Position numbers and translations under genes: made by a program. Source: Candidatus Nitrotoga sp. BS (GTDB lineage Bacteria > Pseudomonadota > Gammaproteobacteria > Burkholderiales > Gallionellaceae). Taken from it: 49,124 bases of DNA. The DNA is taken from the NCBI RefSeq assembly GCF_927797785.1, contig NZ_CAKMLL010000047.1, forward strand, positions 1 through 49,124. The letters are read 5' to 3'. The notes below the pieces were generated by a model. It saw only the letters and a list, made by a program, of their open reading frames with translations. It was not told the origin of the DNA and made no database searches. Shown in pieces: positions 1-8,229 of this stretch (its first letter is position 1; every line of letters starts with the position of its first letter).

Positions 1-183
1 TCATTCGTGCCAACAGTCGATTAAGTTCCAAACAGAATGGCGCACTACACTAGCAACTTGTCGGACTTAAAGGAAAGCGGCTGACAATTTACCCTCGCTC
101 GGTTAAGCTTTCACTACGACTCTTTAAGTCTGACTGGCTGCTCGTGCAGCAGCCCTTAACAGAGGAAATAATTACTCGGTTTT
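1..183. other. Intergenic region downstream of parC
   Basis: No gene is seen. A perfect 7-bp inverted repeat (GGCTGCT at 136-142, AGCAGCC at 148-154, 5-nt loop) lies about 30 bases past the parC stop. It could end the parE-parC transcript, but no T-run follows on the minus strand, so a terminator role is only possible. Confidence 0.3.
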
Positions 184-2619
184 CTATGGTTTCAGAAAAA
201 CCACAGATGACTTTACCTTCATTTGAAGCGCCTTGCCCATTCTGGCTCGTTTGCCAAAATGAGTTTGCAGATCAGTATCTGATAGATCAATAGACTGCTC
301 GCGGTTCCCGTTACTGGTAATGACAGTAACTTTTGGCTTGGCCGCTACTATGATTGCCGCAGCCATCTCATCACCATCCGCGATACCCATTACTACGACC
401 CCCTTGCCGCCACCTGAAAGCTGCTTCATTTCAGCCAGAGCGAAAGCGAGCAACCGACCCGAACGGCTTGATGCGATGACCAGTGATTGTTCAGATGGGG
501 TGAATATAGCGGGTGGAAGAATTTGCGCATCGGCAACATTGATGAATTGCTTTCCAGCCTTGTTGCGTCCAAGCATATTCCCGATCGAGCAAGTAAAACC
601 GTAACCGGCAGAAGTGGACCAAAGTATGTGTTGCTCGGCAGCACCACATATCACATGAACAATTTTCGCGCCAGTTGCCACGTCGATTAGCGAGTTCAGT
701 GGCACGCCATCACCACGACCGGTCGGAAGTTGGTGCACGGGGATGCTGCACACCCTGCCGTTACTGCAAATCACAACGCAATGCTCTGTTGTGCGGCACT
801 CGAAGACGCCGAGCAATCCATCGCCATCCTTGAACGAAACACCAGACAGATCGAGACCATGCCCCTGTCGTGTTCGCCCCCAATGCTTCTTGGAAATCAT
901 CACCGTTACCGGCTCGTCTACAATCTGGGTCGTCAGTGCAACACGTTCTGCCTGCTTGATAAGCGTGCGGCGATCGTCACCGAAAGTCTTTATATCCTCA
1001 TTGATCTCTTTTGCCACAAGTTTGTGCATTAATAAACTAGAACCAAGAAGCTTGTTCAGTTCCTCGCCCTCGTTCTTCAACTGTTGCAGCTCGCGCTCAA
1101 TCTTGATGCCTTCCATCTTGGCCAATTGGCGCAGCCTGATTTCAAGGATGTCATCGGCTTGCCGCTCGGACAGCGAGAATCGCGCTATCAGTGCCGCTTT
1201 TGGCTCATCAGACGCACGGATCAAAGCGATCACCTCATCCAGATTGAGATAGACAATCATGCGCCCATCCAAAATGTGGATACGGTCATTGACCTGGGCA
1301 AGACGATGCCCGCACCGGCGACGTACCGTGGCTACGCGGAACTGCGCCCATTCACGGATGATTTCGGTGAGTGGCTTTTGCTTCGGTCGCCCGTCGATGC
1401 CTATCATCACCATGTTAAGCTGAAGAGAGCTTTCTAAACTGGTGTGAGCCAGCAGTATGGTCATCAGCTCATCAACTGATTGTCGGCTCGATTTTGGTTC
1501 GAATACCAGGCGAACTGCATGGTCTTTGTCTGACTCGTCGGCCACCCTGTCCAGCACAGACAAGAGAAGCTGCTTGTTCTGTGCCTGTTCCTGCGTCAAA
1601 GTTTTCTTGTTGGGCTTGATCTTTGGATTCGTCAGCTCCTCGATTTCTTCCAATATTTTTTTGGTGGAAGTGCCATGCGGTAGCTCGTAGATAGCCACAC
1701 GCCACTGACCACGGGCCATATCCTCAATCATCCAGCGGGCGCGCATCTTCAGCGAGCCGCGCCCGGTTCTGTAGCACTCTCTTATGTCCTGTGCCGAGGA
1801 AATAATTTGCCCCCCGCTGGGCAAGTCCGGGCCGGCAATCAAGGCTAGCAGTTCTTCATCGGAGCAATCCGGGTTTTTGACGCACAGTGCGGCCGCCGCG
1901 CCAACTTCCCGCAGGTTGTGTGACGGTATTTCCGTAGCCATGCCCACGGCGATACCGGATGCGCCGTTGAGCAGCACCATGGGTAGTCGCGCAGGCAGCA
2001 TGGCTGGCTCTTGGAAATGGCCGTCATAGTTGGTTTTCATATCGACCGTACCCATGTTCAGCTCGGACAGCAGCAGATCTGCTATGGGTGTCAGACGTGT
2101 TTCCGTGTAACGCATTGCCGCCGCGTTGTCACCATCGCGTGAGCCGAAGTTACCTTGGCCATCAACCAGCGGATAACGCAGGGAAAAGCCTTGAGCCAAG
2201 CGCACCATCGCCTCATAGGCAGATGAATCACCGTGCGGATGGAATTTACCCAGAACTTCGCCCACGACGCGCGCAGATTTCACGTAATTGCTGTTGTGAG
2301 CCAATCCCATTTCACGCATCGCGTAAAGAATACGTCTTTGAACAGGCTTTTGCCCGTCGCATACGTCCGGCAGGGCACGCCCCTTGACGACCGAAACGGC
2401 GTATTCCAAATAGGCACGCTCGGCATACTGTGCAAGTGGCACAGAATCACCATCGGGCACAGGGGGAAGCGGAGAGAACTGGCGAATATTTCCGCCGCCG
2501 CCATTGGTCGCAGCTGGCTCAGCAATGTGTTGTCCGTCCGTGATCTTCACTTTGCCCAATCGCTGTTCTTCATCAGTCATGTCAAATAGTTGGATTTGTT
2601 TAAGATCAGACATCGACAT
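184..2619 (-). CDS. parC: DNA topoisomerase IV subunit A
   Basis: ParC is the DNA-cleaving and rejoining subunit of topoisomerase IV, which unlinks daughter chromosomes in the cytoplasm with ParE. The 811-residue product has the type IIA topoisomerase A winged-helix region ([20 protein letters not shown] near residue 80), the quinolone-resistance region [11 protein letters not shown] with S132 and E136 (equivalent to E. coli ParC S80 and E84, both the sensitive form), and the catalytic tyrosine Y171 in [11 protein letters not shown] beta-pinwheel-like C-terminal half follows. About 50 extra N-terminal residues, including a Gly run, precede the conserved core. The start overlaps the end of parE by 14 bases, so the pair is translated together. 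Adjacency to a ParE-type B subunit, not GyrB, favours ParC over GyrA. Confidence 0.95.
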   Translation of the reverse strand: MSMSDLKQIQLFDMTDEEQRLGKVKITDGQHIAEPAATNGGGGNIRQFSPLPPVPDGDSVPLAQYAERAYLEYAVSVVKGRALPDVCDGQKPVQRRILYAMREMGLAHNSNYVKSARVVGEVLGKFHPHGDSSAYEAMVRLAQGFSLRYPLVDGQGNFGSRDGDNAAAMRYTETRLTPIADLLLSELNMGTVDMKTNYDGHFQEPAMLPARLPMVLLNGASGIAVGMATEIPSHNLREVGAAAALCVKNPDCSDEELLALIAGPDLPSGGQIISSAQDIRECYRTGRGSLKMRARWMIEDMARGQWRVAIYELPHGTSTKKILEEIEELTNPKIKPNKKTLTQEQAQNKQLLLSVLDRVADESDKDHAVRLVFEPKSSRQSVDELMTILLAHTSLESSLQLNMVMIGIDGRPKQKPLTEIIREWAQFRVATVRRRCGHRLAQVNDRIHILDGRMIVYLNLDEVIALIRASDEPKAALIARFSLSERQADDILEIRLRQLAKMEGIKIERELQQLKNEGEELNKLLGSSLLMHKLVAKEINEDIKTFGDDRRTLIKQAERVALTTQIVDEPVTVMISKKHWGRTRQGHGLDLSGVSFKDGDGLLGVFECRTTEHCVVICSNGRVCSIPVHQLPTGRGDGVPLNSLIDVATGAKIVHVICGAAEQHILWSTSAGYGFTCSIGNMLGRNKAGKQFINVADAQILPPAIFTPSEQSLVIASSRSGRLLAFALAEMKQLSGGGKGVVVMGIADGDEMAAAIIVAAKPKVTVITSNGNREQSIDLSDTDLQTHFGKRARMGKALQMKVKSSVVFLKP

Positions 2620-4579
2620 TTACTTCGTTCCCGTGATATTCGAGCCAAGCTCTCCTTGAGCCTGACTCCTGTTTAGCCATGAGCATGGTCATAATTTGCT
2701 CCGTCGCTGTAAAAGAAGCGTTGTCCAGCTCGACGCATAACGCTCGACGCGTATCCGGGTTCATAGTTGTGTCCCACAGCTGATCAGGATTCATTTCGCC
2801 CAATCCTTTGAAGCGTGAGATTGACCAGGCTCCTTCACGTATCTTGTCTTTTCTCAAGCGGTCTTCTATCGACACGAGTTCGTCTTCATTCAGTGCGTAT
2901 ATCTTGCGCATCGGCTTTTTACCTTGAGCAGGAACATCAACGCGGAACAGAGGCGGCTGTGCGAGAAAGATATGTCCGTTCTCGACTACACGCGGGAAAT
3001 GCCGGAAGAACATCGTCAATAGCAAGGTTGTAATATGGGAGCCGTCCACGTCGGCATCGGACATAATGTAGATGCCTTTGTAGCGCAGACCAGACAGGTC
3101 AACTTTATCATTCATTCCGTGTGGGTCCACCCCGATCGCCACGGCGATGTCATGCACTTCCGCATTGGCGAACAGCCTGTTACGGTCGACCTCGAAAGTG
3201 TTGAGCACCTTTCCGCGCAAAGGAAGGATGGCCTGAAACTCTTTATTCCGCCCTTGCTTGGCGGATCCGCCAGCGGAATCCCCCTCAACAAGAAATAGTT
3301 CGTTCCGCTCCGGATTGAAATCTGCCGCATCGGTGAGCTTGCCTGGAAGCACGGCCAGAGAAGACCCCTTTTTTTTCTCCACTTTCTGTGCCGATTTCAT
3401 TCGGCTCTGCGCCTGCCTGATTGCAATCTCCGCGATGCGTTTGCCATACGCGATGTTTTCGTTCAGCCACAGCAAAAGCGGGTCACTAACCATCGTCGAC
3501 ACCAGCTTCAATGCACTGCGCGATATCAGCTTTTCTTTTGTTTGCCCTTGGAATGAAGGGTCGAGTACCTTGGCGGATAAAACAAAACTGGCGCGATTGA
3601 ACACGTCGTCAGAAGTCAGCTTTACCCCTTTTGGCATCATGCCGTGCAGTTCGATGAAGCCCTTAACAGCGTTGAACACACCGTCGCGCAAACCGGAATC
3701 GTGCGTTCCTCCAGACCAGGTTGGAATAAGATTTACGTAAGACTCTCTGGTAATGGCACCTTCCTCAGTCCAGGCAACTGCCCATGACGCGCCTTCGCCC
3801 TCGGCGAAGTTATCGTCCCCTCCCCTGGGGATAAACCGTTCCCCTGAAAAAATGGGTGCGGCAAGCATGTTATCTTCTTCCTGAGAAGACAATGTCTCGG
3901 TAAGATAGCCACGCAGCCCGTCAGGGTAAGACCAAGACTTGGTTTCGCCGGTACTTTCGATACTAAAAGTAATATTCACGCCTGATAGCAATACCGCTTT
4001 CGAACGTAGGACACGCTCCAGCTGCACCATATTAATAGTTGGCGCATCGAAATACTTGGCATCTGGCCACACTCTTACGGTGGTGCCGGTCTTGCGCTTC
4101 GGGCAGTCTCCCTGTTTAAAAAGCGGTTTAAGCGCGACCCCATCATCGAAGCGTATACGGTACTCGCCGCCATCGCGCTGCACGATGATTTCAACAGCCG
4201 TTGAAAGGGCGTTGGTTACCGCGACGCCGACACCGTGCAATCCGCCTGAAAACTGGTATGCGCCACCGGCATCCTTGTCGAACTTGCCTCCGGAGTGCAA
4301 CACGGTAAATGCCACCTCGACGACCGAAACACCCTCCTCCGGGTGGATGCCAACCGGGATTCCCCTGCCATCGTCCTGAACGGATACTGAACCATCGGCA
4401 AATGCTGTTACGGTGATATTTTTGGCGAATCCGGCCAAAGCCTCGTCGCAGGCATTATCGACTACTTCGGTGATAATGTGGTTGGGATTGTCCAGTGTCG
4501 TATACATACCGGGACGCTGACGCACGGGTTCTAACCCGCGCAGAACCTTAAAGGACGACTCATCATAATTAACGCTCAA
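2606..4579 (-). CDS. parE: DNA topoisomerase IV subunit B
   Basis: ParE is the ATPase subunit of topoisomerase IV. The 657 residues show the GHKL ATPase motifs (N42 in [17 protein letters not shown] at 69-75, GGLHGVG at 112-118), the transducer domain, and a TOPRIM domain with E432 in VEGDSAGG and the metal-binding D508/D510 in [10 protein letters not shown]. The length is normal for ParE and shorter than gammaproteobacterial GyrB. The start codon is TTG: a strong Shine-Dalgarno AGGAG at 4586-4590 sits 6 bases upstream, and the next in-frame ATG is residue 25, already inside the conserved fold. ParE is the first gene of the parE-parC pair. Confidence 0.95.
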   Translation of the reverse strand: MSVNYDESSFKVLRGLEPVRQRPGMYTTLDNPNHIITEVVDNACDEALAGFAKNITVTAFADGSVSVQDDGRGIPVGIHPEEGVSVVEVAFTVLHSGGKFDKDAGGAYQFSGGLHGVGVAVTNALSTAVEIIVQRDGGEYRIRFDDGVALKPLFKQGDCPKRKTGTTVRVWPDAKYFDAPTINMVQLERVLRSKAVLLSGVNITFSIESTGETKSWSYPDGLRGYLTETLSSQEEDNMLAAPIFSGERFIPRGGDDNFAEGEGASWAVAWTEEGAITRESYVNLIPTWSGGTHDSGLRDGVFNAVKGFIELHGMMPKGVKLTSDDVFNRASFVLSAKVLDPSFQGQTKEKLISRSALKLVSTMVSDPLLLWLNENIAYGKRIAEIAIRQAQSRMKSAQKVEKKKGSSLAVLPGKLTDAADFNPERNELFLVEGDSAGGSAKQGRNKEFQAILPLRGKVLNTFEVDRNRLFANAEVHDIAVAIGVDPHGMNDKVDLSGLRYKGIYIMSDADVDGSHITTLLLTMFFRHFPRVVENGHIFLAQPPLFRVDVPAQGKKPMRKIYALNEDELVSIEDRLRKDKIREGAWSISRFKGLGEMNPDQLWDTTMNPDTRRALCVELDNASFTATEQIMTMLMAKQESGSRRAWLEYHGNEVNVDV

Positions 4580-4670
4580 CTGATACTCCTATGTTTCGAA
4601 GATGTGCACCGTAAGGCGCTCGGGATACCGCATATCAATTCGCACGAACCGCAAATGGCCGAACGCAAAG

Positions 4671-4699
4671 TTGGAAAATTGCATACATGAAGCCATAAT
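4671..4699 (+). promoter_or_regulatory. Putative sigma-70 promoter of the Sel1 gene
   Basis: TTGGAA (4671-4676) and CATAAT (4694-4699) are separated by exactly 17 bases, matching 4/6 and 5/6 of the sigma-70 consensus. They lie about 100 bases before the Sel1-protein start and in the same direction. This is an eye match only. Confidence 0.45.
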
Positions 4700-4774
4700 C
4701 TTCGGGAAGAAAGGTGCGCTACAATACATTGTGATTGTTCATTTTGCTACAACTTGAATTCCAGGAGAAAAATT

Positions 4775-4816
4775 ATGTGGCTATCAATGGAAAGGAGGAT
4801 TTCATGGCAGCACTGA
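4775..4816 (+). CDS. Possible 13-codon leader ORF overlapping the Sel1 start
   Basis: An ATG at 4775, preceded by CAGGAG at the usual distance, opens a 13-codon frame (MWLSMERRISWQH) that ends at TGA 4814-4816. It overlaps the ATG (4804) of the Sel1 gene by 13 bases in another frame and spans that gene's own Shine-Dalgarno. It might couple or tune translation of the Sel1 gene, or be chance. No family is recognised. Confidence 0.3.
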   Translation: MWLSMERRISWQH

Positions 4817-5733
4817 CACCTCAAGCTTTTGCTAAGGATTATGAAAACGGGATGAAATTTATCGACCGCAAAGACTATATCAAAGCTGCTGAATCATTAA
4901 AAAAAGCGGCGGAACATGGACATGTGGAAGCGCAATTTTATCTGGCAGGTATGTATGCCGATGGCCAAGGGGTTAGAAAAGACCACCAACAGGCTATGCA
5001 TTGGTATCGTAAGGTCGCCGACAAGGGTTTTGCGGAGGCTCAATTCAACTTGGGCGTTATGTATTACAAAGGCCAGGGCGTTGAACAAGACTACGAGCAG
5101 GCTGTGCATTGGTATAACAAGGCTGTGGAGAAAGGAGATGCATTAGCACAGTACACGTTGGGCATCATGTACGAAAAAGGTCAAGGCGTTACGCAAGATT
5201 ACAAGCAGGCTGTGTCATGGTTTAACAAAGCCGCAGAGCAGGGAATTGCGCAGGCACAATACAAACTGGGCGTTATGTACGAAGAAGGCAACGGCGTTGT
5301 TCAGGATGACGAGCTTGCTGCACTCTGGTATGGCAAGGCCGCAGAGCAAGAGGTCGTACATGCGCAATTTAAACTGGGGTTCATGTACGACAACGGCATA
5401 GGCGTTCCTCAGGATACTCAGCAAGCCGTTTTTTGGTGGAACAAGGCTGCAGAACAGGGCGATGTGGAGGCCCAAAATAATCTTGGAGTCATGTACGACA
5501 TGGGTTTGGGCGTTCCCCAAGACTACGTTGAAGCACATAAATGGTTCAATATTGCTGGCGCAGGCGGCAAGTGGTTTAAAGTTGCGGGTGAATGGGTCAA
5601 CAATATTGCGGGCCTGGGTGATGACGCAGATATAGGTAGCGGCTTGGGGATTGTGGAATCATTTATGACGCCAGCTCAAATTACCGAAGCTCAGCGACGG
5701 GCCAGTGAGTGGATGATGAAACATAAAAAGTAA
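4804..5733 (+). CDS. Sel1-like repeat (tetratricopeptide-type) protein
   Basis: The 309-residue product is mostly six 36-residue Sel1-like repeats (residues about 35-255), each of the form A-E-x-G-x-x-x-A-Q-x-x-L-G-x-M-Y-x-x-G-x-G-V with a following QAxxWYxKA helix. Sel1 repeats form alpha-solenoids that bind other proteins; the partner cannot be read from sequence. The start chosen is ATG 4804, because AAAGGAGG (4791-4798) sits 5 bases upstream. A longer frame from TTG 4735 has no better signal. No signal peptide or membrane segment is visible, so a cytoplasmic place is likely. The tail (about 255-309) is not repetitive and ends in a basic helix. The gene stands alone, divergent from parE. 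Confidence 0.85.
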   Translation: MAALTPQAFAKDYENGMKFIDRKDYIKAAESLKKAAEHGHVEAQFYLAGMYADGQGVRKDHQQAMHWYRKVADKGFAEAQFNLGVMYYKGQGVEQDYEQAVHWYNKAVEKGDALAQYTLGIMYEKGQGVTQDYKQAVSWFNKAAEQGIAQAQYKLGVMYEEGNGVVQDDELAALWYGKAAEQEVVHAQFKLGFMYDNGIGVPQDTQQAVFWWNKAAEQGDVEAQNNLGVMYDMGLGVPQDYVEAHKWFNIAGAGGKWFKVAGEWVNNIAGLGDDADIGSGLGIVESFMTPAQITEAQRRASEWMMKHKK

Positions 5734-5770
5734 TACGTTATTTCGAAAAATTCCCGAATATTCTGGCTTT

Positions 5771-5860
5771 AGGGTGCCTTTAAAAAAAGTTTCCAGGCTA
5801 GGCAAGGTACAAGTAAAAAATTTAAGCGTAGTAGATTGGGCTTCTTTTCATTCAGCCTAA
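5771..5860 (+). repeat. Degenerate copy of the dispersed inverted-repeat element
   Basis: AGGGTGCCTTTAAAAA at 5771, then CAGGCTAGGCAAGG and an A-run with ATTTAAGCG, follows the same order as the left end of the full element at 6527-6710 (GGGCGCCTCTAAAAAT, GCAAGGCGCG, A-run, ATTTGCG). The similarity fades after about 60-90 bases. The right boundary is approximate. Confidence 0.45.
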
Positions 5861-5902
5861 CCGAGCTGCACCTGATCGAGTATGGCTTAATTCACGAAAG
5901 AA

Positions 5903-5931
5903 TTGACATTGGAACGTTCGTTCCATAAGAT
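5903..5931 (+). promoter_or_regulatory. umuD promoter with palindromic operator in the spacer
   Basis: TTGACA (5903-5908) and TAAGAT (5926-5931) are 17 bases apart. The spacer holds the perfect inverted repeat GGAAC-GTTC-GTTCC (5911-5924), which contains GAAC-N4-GTTC, the form of the Gram-positive LexA (Cheo) box and unlike the CTGT-N8-ACAG box of E. coli. A repressor bound here would block polymerase. The first gene encodes a LexA-type DNA-binding protein, so autoregulation is the likely reading (inference). The expected transcription start falls within a few bases of the ATG at 5941. Confidence 0.7.
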
Positions 5932-5940
5932 GACCTAACT

Positions 5941-6516
5941 ATGGATAACAATGCTAATTACCTTGCCAAACTTCAGGACTATTATGCTGAAAATGGCGTA
6001 CTACCGCCCTACTCTACCATTATGTTGTTAATGGGATTTAAATCGAAATCGCCTGTGGCCGCTCTGGTGGCCAAATTGAAATTGGCAGGTTTCCTTGAGG
6101 CGACACCTGAAAAACGCCTCAAGCCCGGCAAACGTTTCTTCGAACGCCCCATCTTTGACAGTGTGCGTGCAGGATTTCCCAGTCCGGCAGGGGATATGAG
6201 CCATGACACCCTCAGTATTGATGAATATCTTGTTAGCCACCCGTCCAGCACTGTACTGGTGACGGTTAAGGGTGATTCAATGATTGATGCTGGCATCATG
6301 CCAGGCGATACCGTGATAGTAGAAAAACGTGCCATGGCAAATGCGGGCGACATGGTCATTGCCATCGTGGATAACGAATTCACCCTTAAAACCCTGGGCC
6401 TGGAGAAAGGTAAATTCATTCTGATTCCCGCCAATCCAGCGTATCCCATTATTCGTCCCAGGGGCGATCTGGAAATTTTCGGCGTTGTTGTCGGGCAATT
6501 TCGCAAATACAAATAA
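5941..6516 (+). CDS. umuD: LexA/UmuD-type autoproteolytic regulator
   Basis: The 191-residue protein joins two parts. Residues 1-60 resemble the LexA winged-helix DNA-binding domain (LQDYYAENGVLPPYSTI, GFKSKSPVAALVAKLKLAGF). Residues 72-191 form an S24 peptidase domain of UmuD type, with the self-cleavage site A77-G78 in VRAGFPSPAGD, the serine nucleophile S113 in KGDSMIDAGI and the general-base lysine K150 in EFTLKTL. E. coli UmuD (139 aa) lacks the first domain. Proteins of this shape, such as Acinetobacter UmuDAb, both repress SOS-type promoters and serve the polymerase. UmuC follows 194 bases downstream in the same direction. The ATG lies only 9 bases after the -10 box, so the mRNA may be leaderless. 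The family is clear; the repressor role is inferred. Confidence 0.85.
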   Translation: MDNNANYLAKLQDYYAENGVLPPYSTIMLLMGFKSKSPVAALVAKLKLAGFLEATPEKRLKPGKRFFERPIFDSVRAGFPSPAGDMSHDTLSIDEYLVSHPSSTVLVTVKGDSMIDAGIMPGDTVIVEKRAMANAGDMVIAIVDNEFTLKTLGLEKGKFILIPANPAYPIIRPRGDLEIFGVVVGQFRKYK

Positions 6517-6526
6517 CATCATTAAA

Positions 6527-6710
6527 ATGGGCGCCTCTAAAAATCCAGAGTTCGCCTAAATGCAAGGCGCGAAAAAAATTTGCGAACATCCGCTTCGCGG
6601 ATTGCCTGCTTACCCCACTTCGCAGCGCCGCATATGATTGATATGTTAGCAAAAAATTTTTTCCGCAACGCAGCAGTTGGGATGAAATCTGGATTTTTAG
6701 AGGTGCCCAT
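6527..6710. mobile_element. 184-bp MITE-like element between umuD and umuC
   Basis: The 23-base ends (6527-6549 and 6688-6710) are inverted copies of each other with one mismatch, and read GGGC[G/A]CCTCTAAAAAT at their cores. A-rich and T-rich blocks near each end also mirror each other (about 6571-6581 and 6650-6663). The interior holds the hairpin ATCCGC-TTC-GCGGAT (6588-6602). It encodes no protein. Size, terminal inverted repeats and related copies elsewhere in the window fit a miniature inverted-repeat element. No clear target-site duplication is seen beyond a possible AT. Confidence 0.75.
6699..6705 (+). promoter_or_regulatory. Shine-Dalgarno of umuC supplied by the repeat element
   Basis: AGAGGTG lies 5 bases before the umuC ATG at 6711 and can pair with six bases of the 16S rRNA anti-Shine-Dalgarno. 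It is part of the element's right terminal repeat; the same bases recur in the other arms of the family. Confidence 0.6.
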
Positions 6711-7949
6711 ATGCTTGTTTCGAACTGGCCCAATGTCATTGCGCATGTGGATGCGGACTGTTTCTACGCTTCCTGCGAGCAATTACGCAGACCCGATTTA
6801 AAAGGCAAGCCACTCTGCGTCCTCTCCAGCCAAGACGCCTGCGTCGTTGCCAAAACCTACGATGCCAAGGCAGCAGGCATCACCACCGGCATGACTGCCT
6901 GGGATGCCAGGAAGCTACTGCCCAACGCTATTTTTCTGTCTGCCGATTTTCGTTACTATGGTCAGATTTCCGATAAGTTATTTTCCATTTTGCGGCGCTT
7001 TAGCCCGGTTATTGAAGAATATTCCATTGATGAAGCCTTCATCGACATGCTGGGGCTGCGTAGCCTGTATCGCAAACCGTATCAGAAAATTGCCGACGAT
7101 ATCCGTGAGACCATCCATCAGGAAGTAGGCATAACCGTTTCCGTCGGCATCTCTGTCACACGTACCCTCGCCAAGATGGCATCTGAATACAATAAGCCAA
7201 ACGGAACCACCATTGTGGCGGGCAGGCGCATAAAAGATTTCTTGCAGCACGTCAGTGTGCGTGACATTCCGGGGGTCGGACGCAACCGCGAGGCGTTGCT
7301 GAATAAATTTGGCCTCCATACGGCGCTTGACTTTGCCAATGGCAAAGAGCCTTACATCAAACAGCTGCTGGGGAAAGCAGGGACCGATCTATGGCATGAA
7401 CTCAATGGTACAGCCATCTACCGGGTTGAAACTGAACTTAAATTGCCCAAGAGCGTAGCGCGTACAGCATCAATAGGGCAGATAACACAAGATAAAGCGA
7501 TCATCTTTGCACACCTTACCCGGCACGCCATGCGGCTTTCGAAGGAGTTGATTGAAAAACGCTTGGCTGCCAAGCGGCTTACCGTTTTTCTGACGCTGAA
7601 GTCGTTCGACAGACAGGCTACTACCGTCCATCTGCCTTATCCGACGGCAGATTATTTTTTACTGATGGAAGAGATAAGCAAAATGGTGGAGCATCTGTTT
7701 GACTCAAGCCAGATGGTCCGAGCCTGCGGGTTGGTTGCCACCGATATTGCTATTCGGCAGAGTGGAAATTTCGATATGTTTCAGCAAGCAGAACAACAGC
7801 TTGAAGATAAACGCCTTAAGTTGCTTAAGGCTGTGCATAGTGTCAATCAAAAATATGGTAGCGACATGTTGTTTATCTGTTCTGCCATTAAGCCCGCAGG
7901 CCGCATGAAACATATGCGGTTTAAGTACCCGGTACTGGAATGTTTTTAG
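6711..7949 (+). CDS. umuC: Y-family translesion DNA polymerase V catalytic subunit
   Basis: UmuC copies damaged DNA with low fidelity when activated by processed UmuD. The 412-residue protein carries the Y-family motifs: D14 in AHVDADCFYASCEQ with steric-gate Y19, the catalytic D107-E108 in EEYSIDEAFID, VGISVTRTLAKMAS, and the helix-hairpin-helix DIPGVGRN. A possible beta-clamp-binding motif NFDMF lies near residue 348. The C-terminal end departs from the E. coli UmuC ending (MKRAMLSPRYTTR), finishing with MRFKYPVLECF, and its TAG stop overlaps the first bases of the next repeat element. The last dozen residues may therefore have been replaced by insertion. It follows the LexA/UmuD hybrid gene. 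Confidence 0.92.
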   Translation: MLVSNWPNVIAHVDADCFYASCEQLRRPDLKGKPLCVLSSQDACVVAKTYDAKAAGITTGMTAWDARKLLPNAIFLSADFRYYGQISDKLFSILRRFSPVIEEYSIDEAFIDMLGLRSLYRKPYQKIADDIRETIHQEVGITVSVGISVTRTLAKMASEYNKPNGTTIVAGRRIKDFLQHVSVRDIPGVGRNREALLNKFGLHTALDFANGKEPYIKQLLGKAGTDLWHELNGTAIYRVETELKLPKSVARTASIGQITQDKAIIFAHLTRHAMRLSKELIEKRLAAKRLTVFLTLKSFDRQATTVHLPYPTADYFLLMEEISKMVEHLFDSSQMVRACGLVATDIAIRQSGNFDMFQQAEQQLEDKRLKLLKAVHSVNQKYGSDMLFICSAIKPAGRMKHMRFKYPVLECF

Positions 7950-8078
7950 GGCACCTCTAAAAATTCAAATTTACGTCATTCCCGCGAAGGCGGGAATCCA
8001 GAAGCAACTGATTTATCACCTGTTTATAAATTCTGGATTCCCGCCTTCGCGGGAATGACAAATTTTTAGAGACGCCCT
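7948..8078. mobile_element. 131-bp nested inverted-repeat element with dRS3-like palindromes
   Basis: The outer arms (7948-7965 and 8061-8078) are inverted with 16/18 identity and carry the same CTCTAAAAATT end as the 6527-6710 element. Inside lies a perfect 29-base inverted repeat (7975-8003 and 8031-8059). Each inner arm contains ATTCCC-N8-GGGAAT (7978-7997 and its mirror), the pattern of the neisserial dRS3 repeat and similar proteobacterial REP-like palindromes. The whole can fold as a long cruciform or RNA hairpin and may also end umuC transcription. It begins inside the umuC stop codon. Confidence 0.75.
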
Positions 8079-8229
8079 CTAAACTGAATTCTCACACCCG
8101 ATGCTGTAAGGAATGTTGCTCAGTGTACGACAGTACGAGCGTGACCAATTTTTATGGAAAACACCATGGCCAACATAATCCCGCTAATGCTCAACCTTGA
8201 GCACCATTTCCGTTGAGCAAGGCATTGCA

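Noticed and set aside
743-1252. 169-codon plus-strand frame inside parC
   Set aside because: It is antisense to a well-conserved gene, with Ser/Arg-rich shadow composition.
4735-4803. TTG 4735 as start of the Sel1 protein
   Set aside because: ATG 4804 has a strong GGAGG at proper distance, and the added 23 residues look non-coding.
5880-5940. Canonical E. coli-type SOS box (CTGT-N8-ACAG) before umuD
   Set aside because: No such sequence is visible; the only symmetric site is GGAAC-N4-GTTCC.
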